NCBI RefSeq assembly: GCF_014202765.1
Contig: NZ_JACHHN010000009.1
Span: 1-64,000, forward strand
Reading direction: 5' to 3'
Length of the DNA: 64,000 nucleotides
DNA from: Silvimonas terrae
GTDB lineage: Bacteria; Pseudomonadota; Gammaproteobacteria; Burkholderiales; Chitinibacteraceae
The notes below the pieces were generated by a model. The model worked only from the letters and a program-made list of their open reading frames with translations. It did not search any database and was not told the origin of the DNA. Positions 1-8,300 of this stretch are shown piece by piece. The position numbers and the translations under genes were made by a program. Numbering within the stretch: position 1 is the first letter of the stretch; each line of letters begins with the position of its first letter.

Positions 1-264
1 CTCTTTCGTTTTCGCCGTTTCGCTGTTGTGTCTGCAGCGGAGAAACCGAACTATACGGACCATCCCCGGACCCGTCAACACCTTCCTGCAATATTCTTGA
101 CCCATTTCGGTCAAATATCTGATCCGTAAGCGTTTTTGAGCTGGAATATTCTTGCGTACCCCGCTCTACCCCTTGTAGCTGGCCATTCCACCCTCATAAT
201 TGATGCTGTAGCCGGTGTGTTTTCGGCGTTTTTTTGCGCACTTATATATAGAGATACTGAAGCG
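1..264. other. Left-edge stretch without a supportable gene
   Basis: No reading frame here has a recognisable product. A frame open from base 1 to a stop at 127-129 could be the tail of a gene lying outside the window, but its 42 residues match nothing I know. The decamer AATATTCTTG occurs twice (90-99 and 145-154). The rhodanese gene that often precedes grxC in related genomes is not visible. This segment probably holds the grxC promoter. Confidence 0.4.
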
Positions 265-531
265 ATGCCCAAAGTCCTGATGTACAGCACCGGGGTGTGC
301 CCATATTGCATGATGGCGGAACGGTTGTTGAGCCAGCGTGGTGTGACCGAGATTGAAAAGGTCCGTGTAGACCTGGAAGCCGGTCGCCGGGAAGAAATGA
401 TGAGTCGCACCGGACGACGCACTGTGCCGCAGATATTTATTGGCGAAACCCATGTTGGCGGGTTTGATGATCTGTCGGCGCTGGATCGGGCCGGCGGTCT
501 TGTGCCATTGCTGGCAGGCGAAAGCGCCTGA
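265..531 (+). CDS. grxC: Glutaredoxin 3 (GrxC)
   Basis: Small cytoplasmic thiol-disulfide oxidoreductase of 88 residues that uses glutathione to reduce disulfides and mixed disulfides. The dithiol active site CPYC is at residues 12-15, the cis-proline motif TVPQIF at 53-58 and the glutathione-binding GGFDD at 65-69. Length is normal for class I glutaredoxins. I chose the ATG at 265, which begins MPKVLMYST like the family. An in-frame upstream extension adds about 43 residues resembling nothing in glutaredoxins. A strong terminator follows, so it appears monocistronic although it sits near secB, as in many betaproteobacteria. Confidence 0.93.
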   Translation: MPKVLMYSTGVCPYCMMAERLLSQRGVTEIEKVRVDLEAGRREEMMSRTGRRTVPQIFIGETHVGGFDDLSALDRAGGLVPLLAGESA

Positions 532-548
532 CGCTGTTCGCTCCCCGG

Positions 549-582
549 AAAACAAAACCCCGCATCAGCGGGGTTTTGTTTT
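549..582 (+). terminator. Rho-independent terminator after grxC
   Basis: A long hairpin with an A-rich left arm ending CCCCGC, loop ATCA, and GCGGGG followed by a T-rich right arm. It lies 17 bases after the grxC stop. The symmetric A/T flanks let it work on either strand, so it may also stop transcription of the facing gene that ends at 650. Confidence 0.85.
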
Positions 583-649
583 GGCCGGTTACCGCCCCCT
601 ATATCCCTGTATATATATAGGGACGGATCCAGGGGCGGAACGATCGGAC

Positions 650-1069
650 TCAGACGCGCCAGGCGCCCTTGATCCAGACCCAGCCGCCATGACCGTTGTA
701 CTGCCATACCCAGTGGCCCGGTACCCAGTAATGGCGGGGTGATGGGGCGACCGGAATTTGTTCGACGATCACAACAGGCATCGGCGGTACGGCTTGTTCT
801 ACCCAGCGACCATGAACCCAGAACCAGTCGTTGCCTTCCCATTTCCAGTGACCGGCCACCCAGCCCCAATCCGACCCAGGCGCCGTGCCACGGTCTTCAT
901 GAATGGGAGCCGGCATCTTGCGGACCACCGGTTGTGCAACGACGGTTTCTCTGACGACCACTTTTTCACGGGTGGCGCAGCCTGAGAACGCGCCCACGAT
1001 ACAGGCTGCAGCGACGGTCAGCGTGATCACGCCAGACGGTGCGAATGTGTTTTTGCCCGACAACTTCAT
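650..1069 (-). CDS. YXWGXW-repeat envelope lipoprotein
   Basis: Protein of 139 residues with a lipoprotein-type signal peptide: positively charged N-terminus, hydrophobic stretch, and a lipobox-like FSGC around residue 31. After a short linker it carries several Trp/Gly/His-rich units of the kind WVxGHWxW and WVHGRW, the hallmark of the YXWGXW repeat family (PF12779) of small outer-membrane or periplasmic proteins of unknown role. GGAG lies about 8 bases before the ATG. It stands alone on the minus strand between grxC and secB, genes that are often neighbours in related genomes, so it may be an insertion at this locus. The family call is solid; the function is unknown. Confidence 0.75.
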   Translation of the reverse strand: MKLSGKNTFAPSGVITLTVAAACIVGAFSGCATREKVVVRETVVAQPVVRKMPAPIHEDRGTAPGSDWGWVAGHWKWEGNDWFWVHGRWVEQAVPPMPVVIVEQIPVAPSPRHYWVPGHWVWQYNGHGGWVWIKGAWRV

Positions 1070-1261
1070 GTTGCTACTCCTGATACTTTGATTTTGTTGT
1101 ATTGCCCCTGTGCGCCAGTGCGCTTTTACCGGCGACGCGCAGCAATCAACGGGGCAGCTTCCTGCGGGTTGACCCGGTGTTACCGTTCGGCGGGCAGGCG
1201 GTGATATCGCTCACCTGAGCGGTTCGGCGGTACGCGTCTGCGGTTCTTGGGGGAGCGTGTG

Positions 1262-1301
1262 GGGTGAAATCAACGGCAAGCGGTCAACCGGCATTTCACC
1301 C
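1262..1301. promoter_or_regulatory. Inverted repeat upstream of secB
   Basis: Perfect 9-bp arms GGGTGAAAT (1262-1270) and ATTTCACCC (1293-1301) flank a 22-base spacer that contains a smaller inverted repeat, CGGT CA ACCG (1281-1290). It lies in the 368-base divergent region between the YXWGXW gene and secB, in which I see no gene. It could be an operator or an RNA structure; no regulator is known from this sequence. Confidence 0.35.
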
Positions 1302-1437
1302 GATGCATGTTGTGGCGTTTCGTGCGATGATTTCGCCCGCGGGTGCGCTCGCAAGCCAGTGCGCACAGAGCGCATTGTTTCAACGATGATATGAATGAGT
1401 CGCGCGACCCAAGCGCAATACCAAGGAAGGAATCGCG

Positions 1438-1914
1438 ATGAGCGAACAGAATCAAGAAGCGAAGCAACCGGTCTTCGCTGTCCAGAAAGTGTATGTAAAA
1501 GATGTGTCGCTGGAATCGCCCAACAGCCCGCAAAGCTTTATGGAGCAGGAACAGCCGGAGTTCGCCGTACAGTTCCGCAATTCGGCGACCAGCTTTGACA
1601 ACGGGTTTTACGAAGCCTCGCTGACTGCCACCGTGCAGGCCAAAGTGGGCGACCGTACCCTGTTCCTGGTTGAAGTGACCCAGGGCGGCCTGTTCACCAT
1701 CGAGAATATTCCGGCAGAAGAAATGGATCCGCTGCTGGGTATTGGTTGCCCGAGCATTCTGTTCCCGTACCTGCGTGAGGCCGTATCGGACCTGACCACG
1801 CGTGCCGGTTACATGCCATTCCTGCTGCAGCCAATCAATTTCGAAGCCATCTATCTGCAACAGCGCGCCCAGGCCGCTGCAGCACAAAACGATGCAGAAC
1901 AGACTACCCACTAA
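1438..1914 (+). CDS. secB: Protein-export chaperone SecB
   Basis: Cytoplasmic homotetrameric chaperone that keeps preproteins unfolded and hands them to SecA for Sec export. The 158-residue product has the SecB core: the VYVKDVSLESPNSP strand near the N-terminus, the NGFYEASLTATV segment, the LLGIGCPSILFPYLRE region and the conserved INFEAIYLQQ helix near the C-terminus. Length is typical. An AAGGAAGG Shine-Dalgarno lies about 6 bases before the ATG. Its last 23 bases overlap the start of the next gene, suggesting translational coupling. Confidence 0.96.
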   Translation: MSEQNQEAKQPVFAVQKVYVKDVSLESPNSPQSFMEQEQPEFAVQFRNSATSFDNGFYEASLTATVQAKVGDRTLFLVEVTQGGLFTIENIPAEEMDPLLGIGCPSILFPYLREAVSDLTTRAGYMPFLLQPINFEAIYLQQRAQAAAAQNDAEQTTH

Positions 1915-2347
1915 GGCGTTCTGGATGACCGCGCTGCTGGCCTTGCTGGCTAGCAGTGCGGCCCACGCCCTCGACATCCGTTCGGTCTCCCGCCATGGCG
2001 TCGTGCTGTATCAGGCGCCGCAAGATTCCAGCAAAAAGCTTTACGTGGTCAGCCGCGATACCCCCCTTGAAGCGCTGTCGGAAACCGACACCTGGGTACG
2101 CGTGCGTGATCGTGATGGCACGCTGGCATGGGTGCACAAGGCCGATCTCTCCACCCGCCATTTTGTTCAAGTTGTGAAGCCGCTGGATGTGCGTCAGCGT
2201 GCTGATCTGGATTCCCCGGTTCTGCTGCACGCCGACAAGGACGTGCTGCTGGAACTGATCGACAACAACCACGCCGGGTGGCTCAAAGTGAAACACCGTG
2301 ATGGCGTGGTGGGTTATGTCAGGATCGAGGAGGTTTGGGGCGCATGA
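1892..2347 (+). CDS. Periplasmic SH3-domain protein between secB and gpsA
   Basis: Protein of about 151 residues with a Sec signal peptide (hydrophobic stretch ending near SSAAHA) followed by two bacterial SH3-like modules: one running through VVSRDTPLEAL and GTLAWVHKADL, the second through LDVRQRADLDSPV and GVVGYVRIEEVW. Such modules commonly bind peptidoglycan or peptides in the periplasm. I chose the ATG at 1892, whose extra N-terminal charges suit a signal peptide; an alternative ATG is at 1925. Its stop codon overlaps the gpsA start by four bases (ATGA). The precise role is unknown. Confidence 0.75.
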   Translation: MQNRLPTKAFWMTALLALLASSAAHALDIRSVSRHGVVLYQAPQDSSKKLYVVSRDTPLEALSETDTWVRVRDRDGTLAWVHKADLSTRHFVQVVKPLDVRQRADLDSPVLLHADKDVLLELIDNNHAGWLKVKHRDGVVGYVRIEEVWGA

Positions 2348-3336
2348 AGTTAGCTGTACTGGGCGCAGGGGCATGGGGCACCGCGCTGGCAATCCGTTTT
2401 GCGGAACTGCATCAGGTGGTGCTGTGGTCGCGTGATGCCGATCAAGCGGCAAGCATGGCAGCGTCACGCAGTAATCCACGCTATCTGCCGGATGTGGTGT
2501 TTCCCGCCAATCTGAGTGTTGAAGCCGATTTTGCCCAAGCTGTCGCCGGTGCCGATCTGGTGCTGGTGGTTACGCCGCTGTCTGGCTTGCGCCCAACACT
2601 GAAGGCATTGCGGGCGCTGGATCAGCGTGCACCGTTGTTGTGGGCATGCAAAGGTCTGGAAGCGGGCACGATGAAGTTTCCGCATCAGGTGGCTGACGAA
2701 GAAATGGCCGCCGACGTACCGCGCGGCATGCTCTCTGGCCCCAGCTTTGCGCAAGAAGTGGCACGGGGTCAGCCCGCCGCCGTCACCATTGCGTCAAACA
2801 ATCCCCAATTTGCCCGTGAAACCGTCAATGCGCTCAACACCAGCGTGTTACGGCTGTATGCCAGCGACGATCTGATCGGCGTGGAGATTGGCGCGGCCGT
2901 GAAAAACGTACTGGCGATTGCCGCCGGTATTTGCGATGGCTTGAATCTGGGCCTGAACGCCCGTGCTGCGCTGCTCACACGCGGGCTGGTGGAAATGGCG
3001 CGTTTTGGTGCGGCGGTGGGTGCACACCAGGAAACCTTTATGGGTCTGGCCGGCATTGGCGATTTGTTGCTGACGGCGACGGGTGATCTCTCCCGTAATC
3101 GCCGTGTTGGTTTGTTGCTGGCCCAAGGTCTGAATCTGGATGATGTACTGGCCAATCTGGGTCATGTCGCCGAAGGCGTGCCCGCAGCGCGGGAAGTCCT
3201 CAAGCAGGCCCAGGCGCTGGGTGTGGATATGCCTATTACCGAGGGGGTCTGTCGCGTGCTGTTTGAAAACGCGAAAGTCAGCGAGGTCATCAGCACCTTG
3301 ATGGAACGCGCACCCCGCATGGAAAACGGCCTTTAA
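2344..3336 (+). CDS. gpsA: Glycerol-3-phosphate dehydrogenase [NAD(P)+]
   Basis: Reduces dihydroxyacetone phosphate to sn-glycerol 3-phosphate, the backbone precursor of membrane phospholipids. The 330-residue protein shows the Rossmann nucleotide motif GAGAWG at residues 7-12, the substrate-site segment LSGPSFAQEVARG, the KNVLAIAAG catalytic-lysine helix and the GLAGIGDL motif of the C-terminal domain. The ATG at 2344 is preceded by GGAGG and gives a normal start; an in-frame codon at 2335 would add only three residues. Last gene of the overlapping secB/SH3/gpsA group. Confidence 0.96.
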   Translation: MKLAVLGAGAWGTALAIRFAELHQVVLWSRDADQAASMAASRSNPRYLPDVVFPANLSVEADFAQAVAGADLVLVVTPLSGLRPTLKALRALDQRAPLLWACKGLEAGTMKFPHQVADEEMAADVPRGMLSGPSFAQEVARGQPAAVTIASNNPQFARETVNALNTSVLRLYASDDLIGVEIGAAVKNVLAIAAGICDGLNLGLNARAALLTRGLVEMARFGAAVGAHQETFMGLAGIGDLLLTATGDLSRNRRVGLLLAQGLNLDDVLANLGHVAEGVPAAREVLKQAQALGVDMPITEGVCRVLFENAKVSEVISTLMERAPRMENGL

Positions 3337-3349
3337 GGCCGTTTTTTTT
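3323..3349 (+). terminator. Terminator overlapping the gpsA stop codon
   Basis: Hairpin AAAACGGCC TTTA AGGCCG followed by eight T residues. The gpsA TAA (3334-3336) lies in the loop and the first base of the right arm, so coding and terminator sequence overlap. Confidence 0.9.
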
Positions 3350-3500
3350 CGCCCTGTTCATGGCACTCCACCATCAAGCTTTAACAGGGGTTTCTGATTT
3401 ACTTCACCAACGGTCAGTCTGGCTGACGTCATCACGAATCTGCAACAAATCGTGAGTAGGTTCAGGGGGTTACACAACCCCTTCAACCCGGAGATTCGTC

Positions 3501-5120
3501 ATGTCTGACGCCACGACCGCTGACTCTGCCTTGTCAGCCAGCAACAGCCGTCTGCAACTCGAAAAGAAGAACGGTCCCTTTGCCGCCTTGCTGTTTCTGG
3601 TCCTGTTGGTGGCCGGTCTGGCATTTACGACATTCAGTCTTGTTAACGATATCGACACCGCGTCCACACCGCAAAGCAGTTGGTTGCCTTATGGCTTGCT
3701 GGGTCTGGCCATGCTGATTGCGCTGGGCTTTGAGTTCGTCAACGGCTTTCACGATACCGCCAACGCCGTTGCGACCGTGATCTACACCAACACGCTGCCC
3801 GCCACCTTTGCCGTGGTCTGGTCTGGCTTCTTCAATTTCCTGGGGGTGTTGCTGTCGAGCGGCGCGGTCGCCTTCGGCATCATTTCGCTGTTGCCGGTCG
3901 AATTGATTTTGCATGTCGGCAGCAACGCCGGCTTTGCCATGGTGTTTGCACTGTTGCTGGCGTCCATTATCTGGAACCTTGGCACCTGGGCGCTGGGTTT
4001 ACCCGCCTCCAGCTCGCACACCCTGATTGGCTCTATCATTGGCGTGGGCATTGCCAACCAGTTGATGGCCGCCGGTAACACCCACACCAGCGGTGTCGAT
4101 TGGGGTCAGGCGCTCAATGTCGGCAAGTCGCTGCTGCTCTCTCCCATCATCGGCTTTATCTGTGCCGCTTTGCTGCTGGTGGTACTCAAAGCGCTGGTCA
4201 AAGTGCCGGCACTGTACAAAGAGCCCAAGCCGGGCAAGGCACCGCCGTGGTGGATTCGTGGTTTGCTGGTGCTGACCTGCACTGGCGTGAGCTTTGCGCA
4301 TGGCTCCAACGATGGCCAGAAAGGCATGGGTCTGATCATGTTGATCCTGATCGGGATTCTGCCGACCACCTACGCGCTCAACCGCGCCATGCCGGAAAAA
4401 GATGTGCTGACGTTCCAGGCCGTGTCACAGCAGGCCTCCCACACGCTGGCCCGTTACGCCACCGGCAATGCGCCGGCAGATTTTCGCGCTGAGGTGGAAA
4501 AATACGTGCAATCGCACCAGTTGCAGCCGCAAACCATGGCCGCCGTCACGACCCTGTCGGATACGGTGTCCGAGCAAATTGGTCACTACGACAACCTGCA
4601 GCAAGTGCCGCATGCCGTGATCCAGAACGTGCGCAATGACATGTACCTGAATTCTGAAGCGCTGCGTATTTTGCTCAAGGATGAGCATAGCGGCCTGAAC
4701 GACACCGATAAGGCCGTACTGGGTAACTATCGCAAGTCACTGGATGGCGCGACCAAATTCATTCCCAACTGGGTGAAGATTGCGGTGGCCATTGCGCTGG
4801 GTCTGGGCACGCTGGTGGGCTGGAAACGCATTGTGGTCACGGTGGGTGAGAAGATCGGCAAAACCCATCTGACCTATGCCCAGGGCGCCAGTGCCGAACT
4901 GGTGGCCATGGCGACCATTGGCGCAGCCGATGCCTACGGTCTGCCGGTGTCCACCACGCATGTGTTGTCATCCGGGATTGCCGGCACCATGGCGGCCAAC
5001 AAATCGGGGCTGCAGATGTCCACGGTGCGTAACCTGGTGATGGCCTGGGTGCTGACCTTGCCCGCCGCCATGCTGTTGTCTGGCACCTTGTACTGGGTGT
5101 TCAGCCAGTTCACCCACTAA
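3501..5120 (+). CDS. pitA: Low-affinity inorganic phosphate transporter, Pit family
   Basis: Inner-membrane proton/phosphate (metal-phosphate) symporter of 539 residues, slightly longer than the usual 490-500. Two PHO-4 signature regions are visible: FVNGFHDTANAVATVIYTNT with PASSSHTLIGSIIG in the N-terminal half, and FAHGSNDGQKGMG with LPVSTTHVLSSGI in the C-terminal half, separated by a soluble loop of roughly 130 residues. About ten to twelve membrane segments are evident. The ATG has GGAGA upstream. The leader holds a small stem-loop, GGGGTT ACAC AACCCC (3466-3481), and an inverted repeat TCACGA N12 TCGTGA (3432-3455), either of which could regulate it. Confidence 0.93.
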   Translation: MSDATTADSALSASNSRLQLEKKNGPFAALLFLVLLVAGLAFTTFSLVNDIDTASTPQSSWLPYGLLGLAMLIALGFEFVNGFHDTANAVATVIYTNTLPATFAVVWSGFFNFLGVLLSSGAVAFGIISLLPVELILHVGSNAGFAMVFALLLASIIWNLGTWALGLPASSSHTLIGSIIGVGIANQLMAAGNTHTSGVDWGQALNVGKSLLLSPIIGFICAALLLVVLKALVKVPALYKEPKPGKAPPWWIRGLLVLTCTGVSFAHGSNDGQKGMGLIMLILIGILPTTYALNRAMPEKDVLTFQAVSQQASHTLARYATGNAPADFRAEVEKYVQSHQLQPQTMAAVTTLSDTVSEQIGHYDNLQQVPHAVIQNVRNDMYLNSEALRILLKDEHSGLNDTDKAVLGNYRKSLDGATKFIPNWVKIAVAIALGLGTLVGWKRIVVTVGEKIGKTHLTYAQGASAELVAMATIGAADAYGLPVSTTHVLSSGIAGTMAANKSGLQMSTVRNLVMAWVLTLPAAMLLSGTLYWVFSQFTH

Positions 5121-5142
5121 GGGCGTACTGGTAGCCGCTGAC

Positions 5143-5170
5143 AAAAAACCCGGCACTGGCCGGGTTTTTT
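5143..5170. terminator. Bidirectional terminator between pitA and bioH
   Basis: Hairpin AAAAAACCCGGC ACTG GCCGGG followed by T residues, with an A-tract on the left arm. It sits between convergent genes and can serve both strands. Confidence 0.88.
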
Positions 5171-5194
5171 GATTGGGTATGCATCATCCATGCA

Positions 5195-5962
5195 TCAGAC
5201 CGAGCGCAAAAATGCGCGCTGGGCCGCGACAAACTCATCCAGATGCGACAGGAACGGCACATGCGCCGCGCCCCGATAAGCATGAAGCTGCGCGCCCTTG
5301 ATGTGTTGGGCCAGCCACTCCCCTGCTGCCAGCGGGGTCATGGCATCACGATCACCATAATGCAGCATGACGGGCAGATCGAGCGCGCCGACCTCAGGCC
5401 GCAGATCGGTCTCGCGCAGAATATCCAGGCCGCGTTGCAAAGCGGAGGGATCTGGTTCGCCATTGTTGAACAGATCATCGACCAACTCCCGCGCAATCGC
5501 CCGCGCCTCGCCACCACCCATGGTCTGCAAAGAGATAAATCGCTTGAGTGTGCCTTTCCAGTCCCCCGCCAGGTTGTCGGTGAACTGCTGCAGCACCGCC
5601 AGCGGGGTGGCTTGCGGCCAGTCGTCGCGCTGGGCAAAACTGGGCGACGACGCCACCAGGGTGAGCGAGCGGATTTTCTCCGGCTGCGTCAGCGCCCAAC
5701 GTGTGGCAACCGCGCCGCCCAATGACCAGCCCACCACGTGGACCGGAAACGGAAAAGTTTGATCCACGGCGGCGACAAGGGCGTCGAGCGTATAAGGGCT
5801 GAGCGTGGCGCTGCTGCCGCAGCCAGGCAGATCGACCAGCGCACAGCTATATTCATCTGCCAGTTGTCCGGCGACACGCTTGAACACCATGCGGTTCATG
5901 GCCCAGCCATGCAGAAACACGACGGTCTCGCCCTGGCCCAGGGTATCGAAATAAACGCTCAA
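5195..5962 (-). CDS. bioH: Pimeloyl-[ACP] methyl ester esterase BioH
   Basis: Alpha/beta hydrolase that removes the methyl group from pimeloyl-ACP methyl ester, ending pimelate synthesis for biotin. In the 255-residue product the nucleophile elbow GWSLGG puts Ser80 in place, HGW at residues 18-20 suits the oxyanion hole, and the acid and base are Asp206 (YGDRDAMTP) and His234 (GAAHVPF). The start codon is TTG at 5962, overlapping the bioF stop, consistent with translational coupling. Last gene of azlC-azlD-bioF-bioH. A bioC gene, often next in such clusters, is not present downstream. Confidence 0.92.
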   Translation of the reverse strand: MSVYFDTLGQGETVVFLHGWAMNRMVFKRVAGQLADEYSCALVDLPGCGSSATLSPYTLDALVAAVDQTFPFPVHVVGWSLGGAVATRWALTQPEKIRSLTLVASSPSFAQRDDWPQATPLAVLQQFTDNLAGDWKGTLKRFISLQTMGGGEARAIARELVDDLFNNGEPDPSALQRGLDILRETDLRPEVGALDLPVMLHYGDRDAMTPLAAGEWLAQHIKGAQLHAYRGAAHVPFLSHLDEFVAAQRAFLRSV

Positions 5963-7143
5963 GACAGACTCCGTAATACATTGGGAAGCAGCGCCAGCAC
6001 GTCTTCAACCAATTGCTGAACCTGCGCCGCATCATGCGCGGCGGACAATGTCAGGCGCAAACGCGGGGTCGGCACCGTGGGTGGGCGAATAGCGGCCACC
6101 CAGTGCCCGCGTTCCCGCAAGGCGGCCGAGAGCGCCAGGGCCGCTTCACTGGAGGGCATTTGTAGCGGCTGAATTGCAGTGGATGACGGCATCAGCATGC
6201 ATCCTCCCGCCGCGAGGCCCTCACGCAGGGTTGCGATGTGGGTTTGCAAGCGTTCCCGCCGCCAGGCTTCTTGAGCAATGACATCCACGCTGGCACTGAC
6301 GGCGTCGGCGATCAGCGCGGGTGCCGCAGTGGTGTAGATATACGGACGCGCCATATTGATCAGATAGTCGATCACTATCTCTTCTGCTGCGACGAAGGCC
6401 CCTGCTACCCCGGCCGCTTTGCCCAGGGTGGCCATGTAAATGATGCGGGGCGATGCCAGCCCGAGTTCAGCCAGACTGCCGCGCCCGTCACCCAGCACAC
6501 CAAAGCCGTGGGCATCGTCGATGAACAGCCATGCGTCGTGGCGCTCTGCCAGCGCCAGCAGCGCAGCCAGTGGCGCGGTATCGCCATCCATACTGAACAC
6601 GGCATCGACAGCGATCAGTTTGCGGCGGGCCGGCGTATCGGCCAACTGGCGCTCCAGCATGGCCAGATCATTGTGTGCATAGCGTTTGAAGGTCGCGCGC
6701 GACAGCAGGCAGGCATCGTTGAGCGAGGCGTGGTTGAGTTTATCGGCAAACACGGCGTCTTCCCGCCCGACCAGCGCGGTAATGACCGCCAGGTTAGCCA
6801 GATAACCCGTCGCCAGAGTCAGCGCCGCTGGCTTGCCCACAAAGGCCGCCAGCTTGCGTTCGCATGCTTCGTGCGCGGCTTGATGGCCGCACACCAGATG
6901 CGATGCGCCGCTACCCACACCCCAGCGCTCTGCGCCGGCCTGCGCTGCCGCCACAATGCGCGGATGGGCAGCAAGGCCCAGATAATCGTTGCTGCAAAAA
7001 TTGCTGAGCGTGACGCCATCGACCGTCACCGTCGGCCCTTGCGGCGTACTCACCACCGGCCGTCGCCGGTACAGATGTGCAGCGCGGCGTTCAGCCAGGT
7101 CCGCTTCTAGTGCGGCAAACAGTTCATCAGAAGCAGTTGTCAT
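5959..7143 (-). CDS. bioF: 8-amino-7-oxononanoate synthase BioF
   Basis: PLP enzyme that condenses pimeloyl-ACP (or -CoA) with L-alanine to 8-amino-7-oxononanoate, the first committed step of biotin ring assembly. The ATG at 7143 gives 394 residues, the usual family length; an upstream in-frame start would run into azlD. Visible features are CSNDYLGLA (50-58), GSGASHLVCG for cofactor and substrate binding, FIDDAHGFG with the PLP-contacting Asp, and the Schiff-base Lys242 in MATLGKAAG. It lies 10 bases after azlD and overlaps bioH, so the four genes probably share one transcript. Confidence 0.95.
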   Translation of the reverse strand: MTTASDELFAALEADLAERRAAHLYRRRPVVSTPQGPTVTVDGVTLSNFCSNDYLGLAAHPRIVAAAQAGAERWGVGSGASHLVCGHQAAHEACERKLAAFVGKPAALTLATGYLANLAVITALVGREDAVFADKLNHASLNDACLLSRATFKRYAHNDLAMLERQLADTPARRKLIAVDAVFSMDGDTAPLAALLALAERHDAWLFIDDAHGFGVLGDGRGSLAELGLASPRIIYMATLGKAAGVAGAFVAAEEIVIDYLINMARPYIYTTAAPALIADAVSASVDVIAQEAWRRERLQTHIATLREGLAAGGCMLMPSSTAIQPLQMPSSEAALALSAALRERGHWVAAIRPPTVPTPRLRLTLSAAHDAAQVQQLVEDVLALLPNVLRSLS

Positions 7144-7153
7144 GCGTTTCCCG

Positions 7154-7465
7154 TCAAAACAGCCATTGCCATAATCCAAACACCACCAACCCGCCGCCAA
7201 TGCCCCACAGCAAATGCCGGGTGCGCCAGACAATCAGGCCCGTGACCAATGCACCGATCAATTGCGCATTGCGCCAGTCCAGCGCCAGGTGATCGTGCTG
7301 GATCAGCACCGTAGGCACCACAATCGCCGTCAGCACGGCGGTGGGCACATAGGCCAGCGCCTGCTTGAGCCGGTGGGGGATATGCCCTTTGCCCAACCAC
7401 AAACCCACCCGCACCGGGTACGTGACCGCGGCCATACCGACAATCAACAAAAGGGTCGAGATCAT
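7154..7465 (-). CDS. azlD: AzlD-family branched-chain amino acid export subunit
   Basis: Membrane protein of 103 residues with about four hydrophobic segments, the small partner of AzlC. Together they form exporters for branched-chain amino acids such as valine, leucine or azaleucine (the BrnFE type in Corynebacterium). Features include TYPVRVGLWLG and the central PTAVLTAIVVPTVL segment. Its ATG overlaps the azlC stop by four bases. Confidence 0.85.
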   Translation of the reverse strand: MISTLLLIVGMAAVTYPVRVGLWLGKGHIPHRLKQALAYVPTAVLTAIVVPTVLIQHDHLALDWRNAQLIGALVTGLIVWRTRHLLWGIGGGLVVFGLWQWLF

Positions 7466-8193
7466 GCGCGTTTGCCCTCCACGCTGGCCACCGCCATGCC
7501 CACTGCAATCCCTGTGAATGCCGCCGCCATCAAACCCAGTTTGTAGGGCAGCCCGTTGGCGAGCATCGCCACCGCGCCGGCACTGAGTGCGGCGGCTACT
7601 TGCGAGCGGCTCTTCAACAAGGGCACCACGATGCCGACAAAGGTGGCCACCATGGCGAACTCCAGCCCCCAGCCGGCAATGCCCGGCACACTGTGGCCAA
7701 TGGCAATGCCCACGGCGGTCCAGAACAACCAGTTGCCATACATGGCGCTGGCCGAGCCCATGTAATAGCTGGCAACCCGCACCGGTTCGCCACTATCGAT
7801 CTTGTGGTAGACGATGGCAAAGGTTTCATCGGTCAGAAACCAGGCCATAAAGGCGCGCATGGGTTTGGCGATGCGCTGCACGTGCGGCATCAGCGTCGCG
7901 CTGTACAAGGCATGCCGCAGATTCACGATCAGTGTCGTGGCAACGATCACCGGAATAGATGCGCCGGCCGCCAGCAAGGTAACTCCGACAAACTGGCTGG
8001 AGCCGCCGTAGACCAGAATCGACATCAGCATCGTGGCCCAGGGTTGCAGGCCCGCCGTTGAGGCCAGCGTGCCAAAGATCACGCCAAATGGCGCGGCCCC
8101 CACCAGCATGGGCAAGGTATCGCGCGCGCCTTGCCAGAAACCGGCAGCGGGCACGGTCCCGGGGTTCGCAGAATCAGAAACAGTGTTATCCAT
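7462..8193 (-). CDS. azlC: AzlC-family amino acid exporter permease
   Basis: Inner-membrane protein of 243 residues, the large subunit of the AzlCD/BrnFE exporter. The family pattern is clear: PMLVGAAPFGVIFGTLA near residue 30, the QFVGVTLLAAGASIP and NLRHALYSATL segments, and FLTDETFAI around residue 120. Co-transcription with biotin genes is unusual, since no direct metabolic link is known; the substrate here cannot be told from sequence. First gene of the operon, divergent from ubiC. Confidence 0.9.
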   Translation of the reverse strand: MDNTVSDSANPGTVPAAGFWQGARDTLPMLVGAAPFGVIFGTLASTAGLQPWATMLMSILVYGGSSQFVGVTLLAAGASIPVIVATTLIVNLRHALYSATLMPHVQRIAKPMRAFMAWFLTDETFAIVYHKIDSGEPVRVASYYMGSASAMYGNWLFWTAVGIAIGHSVPGIAGWGLEFAMVATFVGIVVPLLKSRSQVAAALSAGAVAMLANGLPYKLGLMAAAFTGIAVGMAVASVEGKRA

Positions 8194-8300
8194 CTACCCG
8201 ATGATAAAACGGGAAGGTGCTGATTGTATCGGTGCAGTTGATCCGGTCAGTTAGCCGAACAGTGCATATAATGGCGCACCGGAACGTTACCCCGAACCCA

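Noticed and set aside
90-154. Repeated decamer AATATTCTTG upstream of grxC
   Set aside because: Two copies of a short AT-rich word 55 bases apart are not enough to claim a regulatory site.
136-264. In-frame N-terminal extension of glutaredoxin
   Set aside because: The extra 43 residues are not glutaredoxin-like, and the ATG at 265 gives the normal start and length.
605-622. CCCTGTATATATATAGGG palindrome near the YXWGXW gene end
   Set aside because: Short arms around an alternating AT core; it lies past the 3' end of both neighbouring genes, so an operator role is unlikely.
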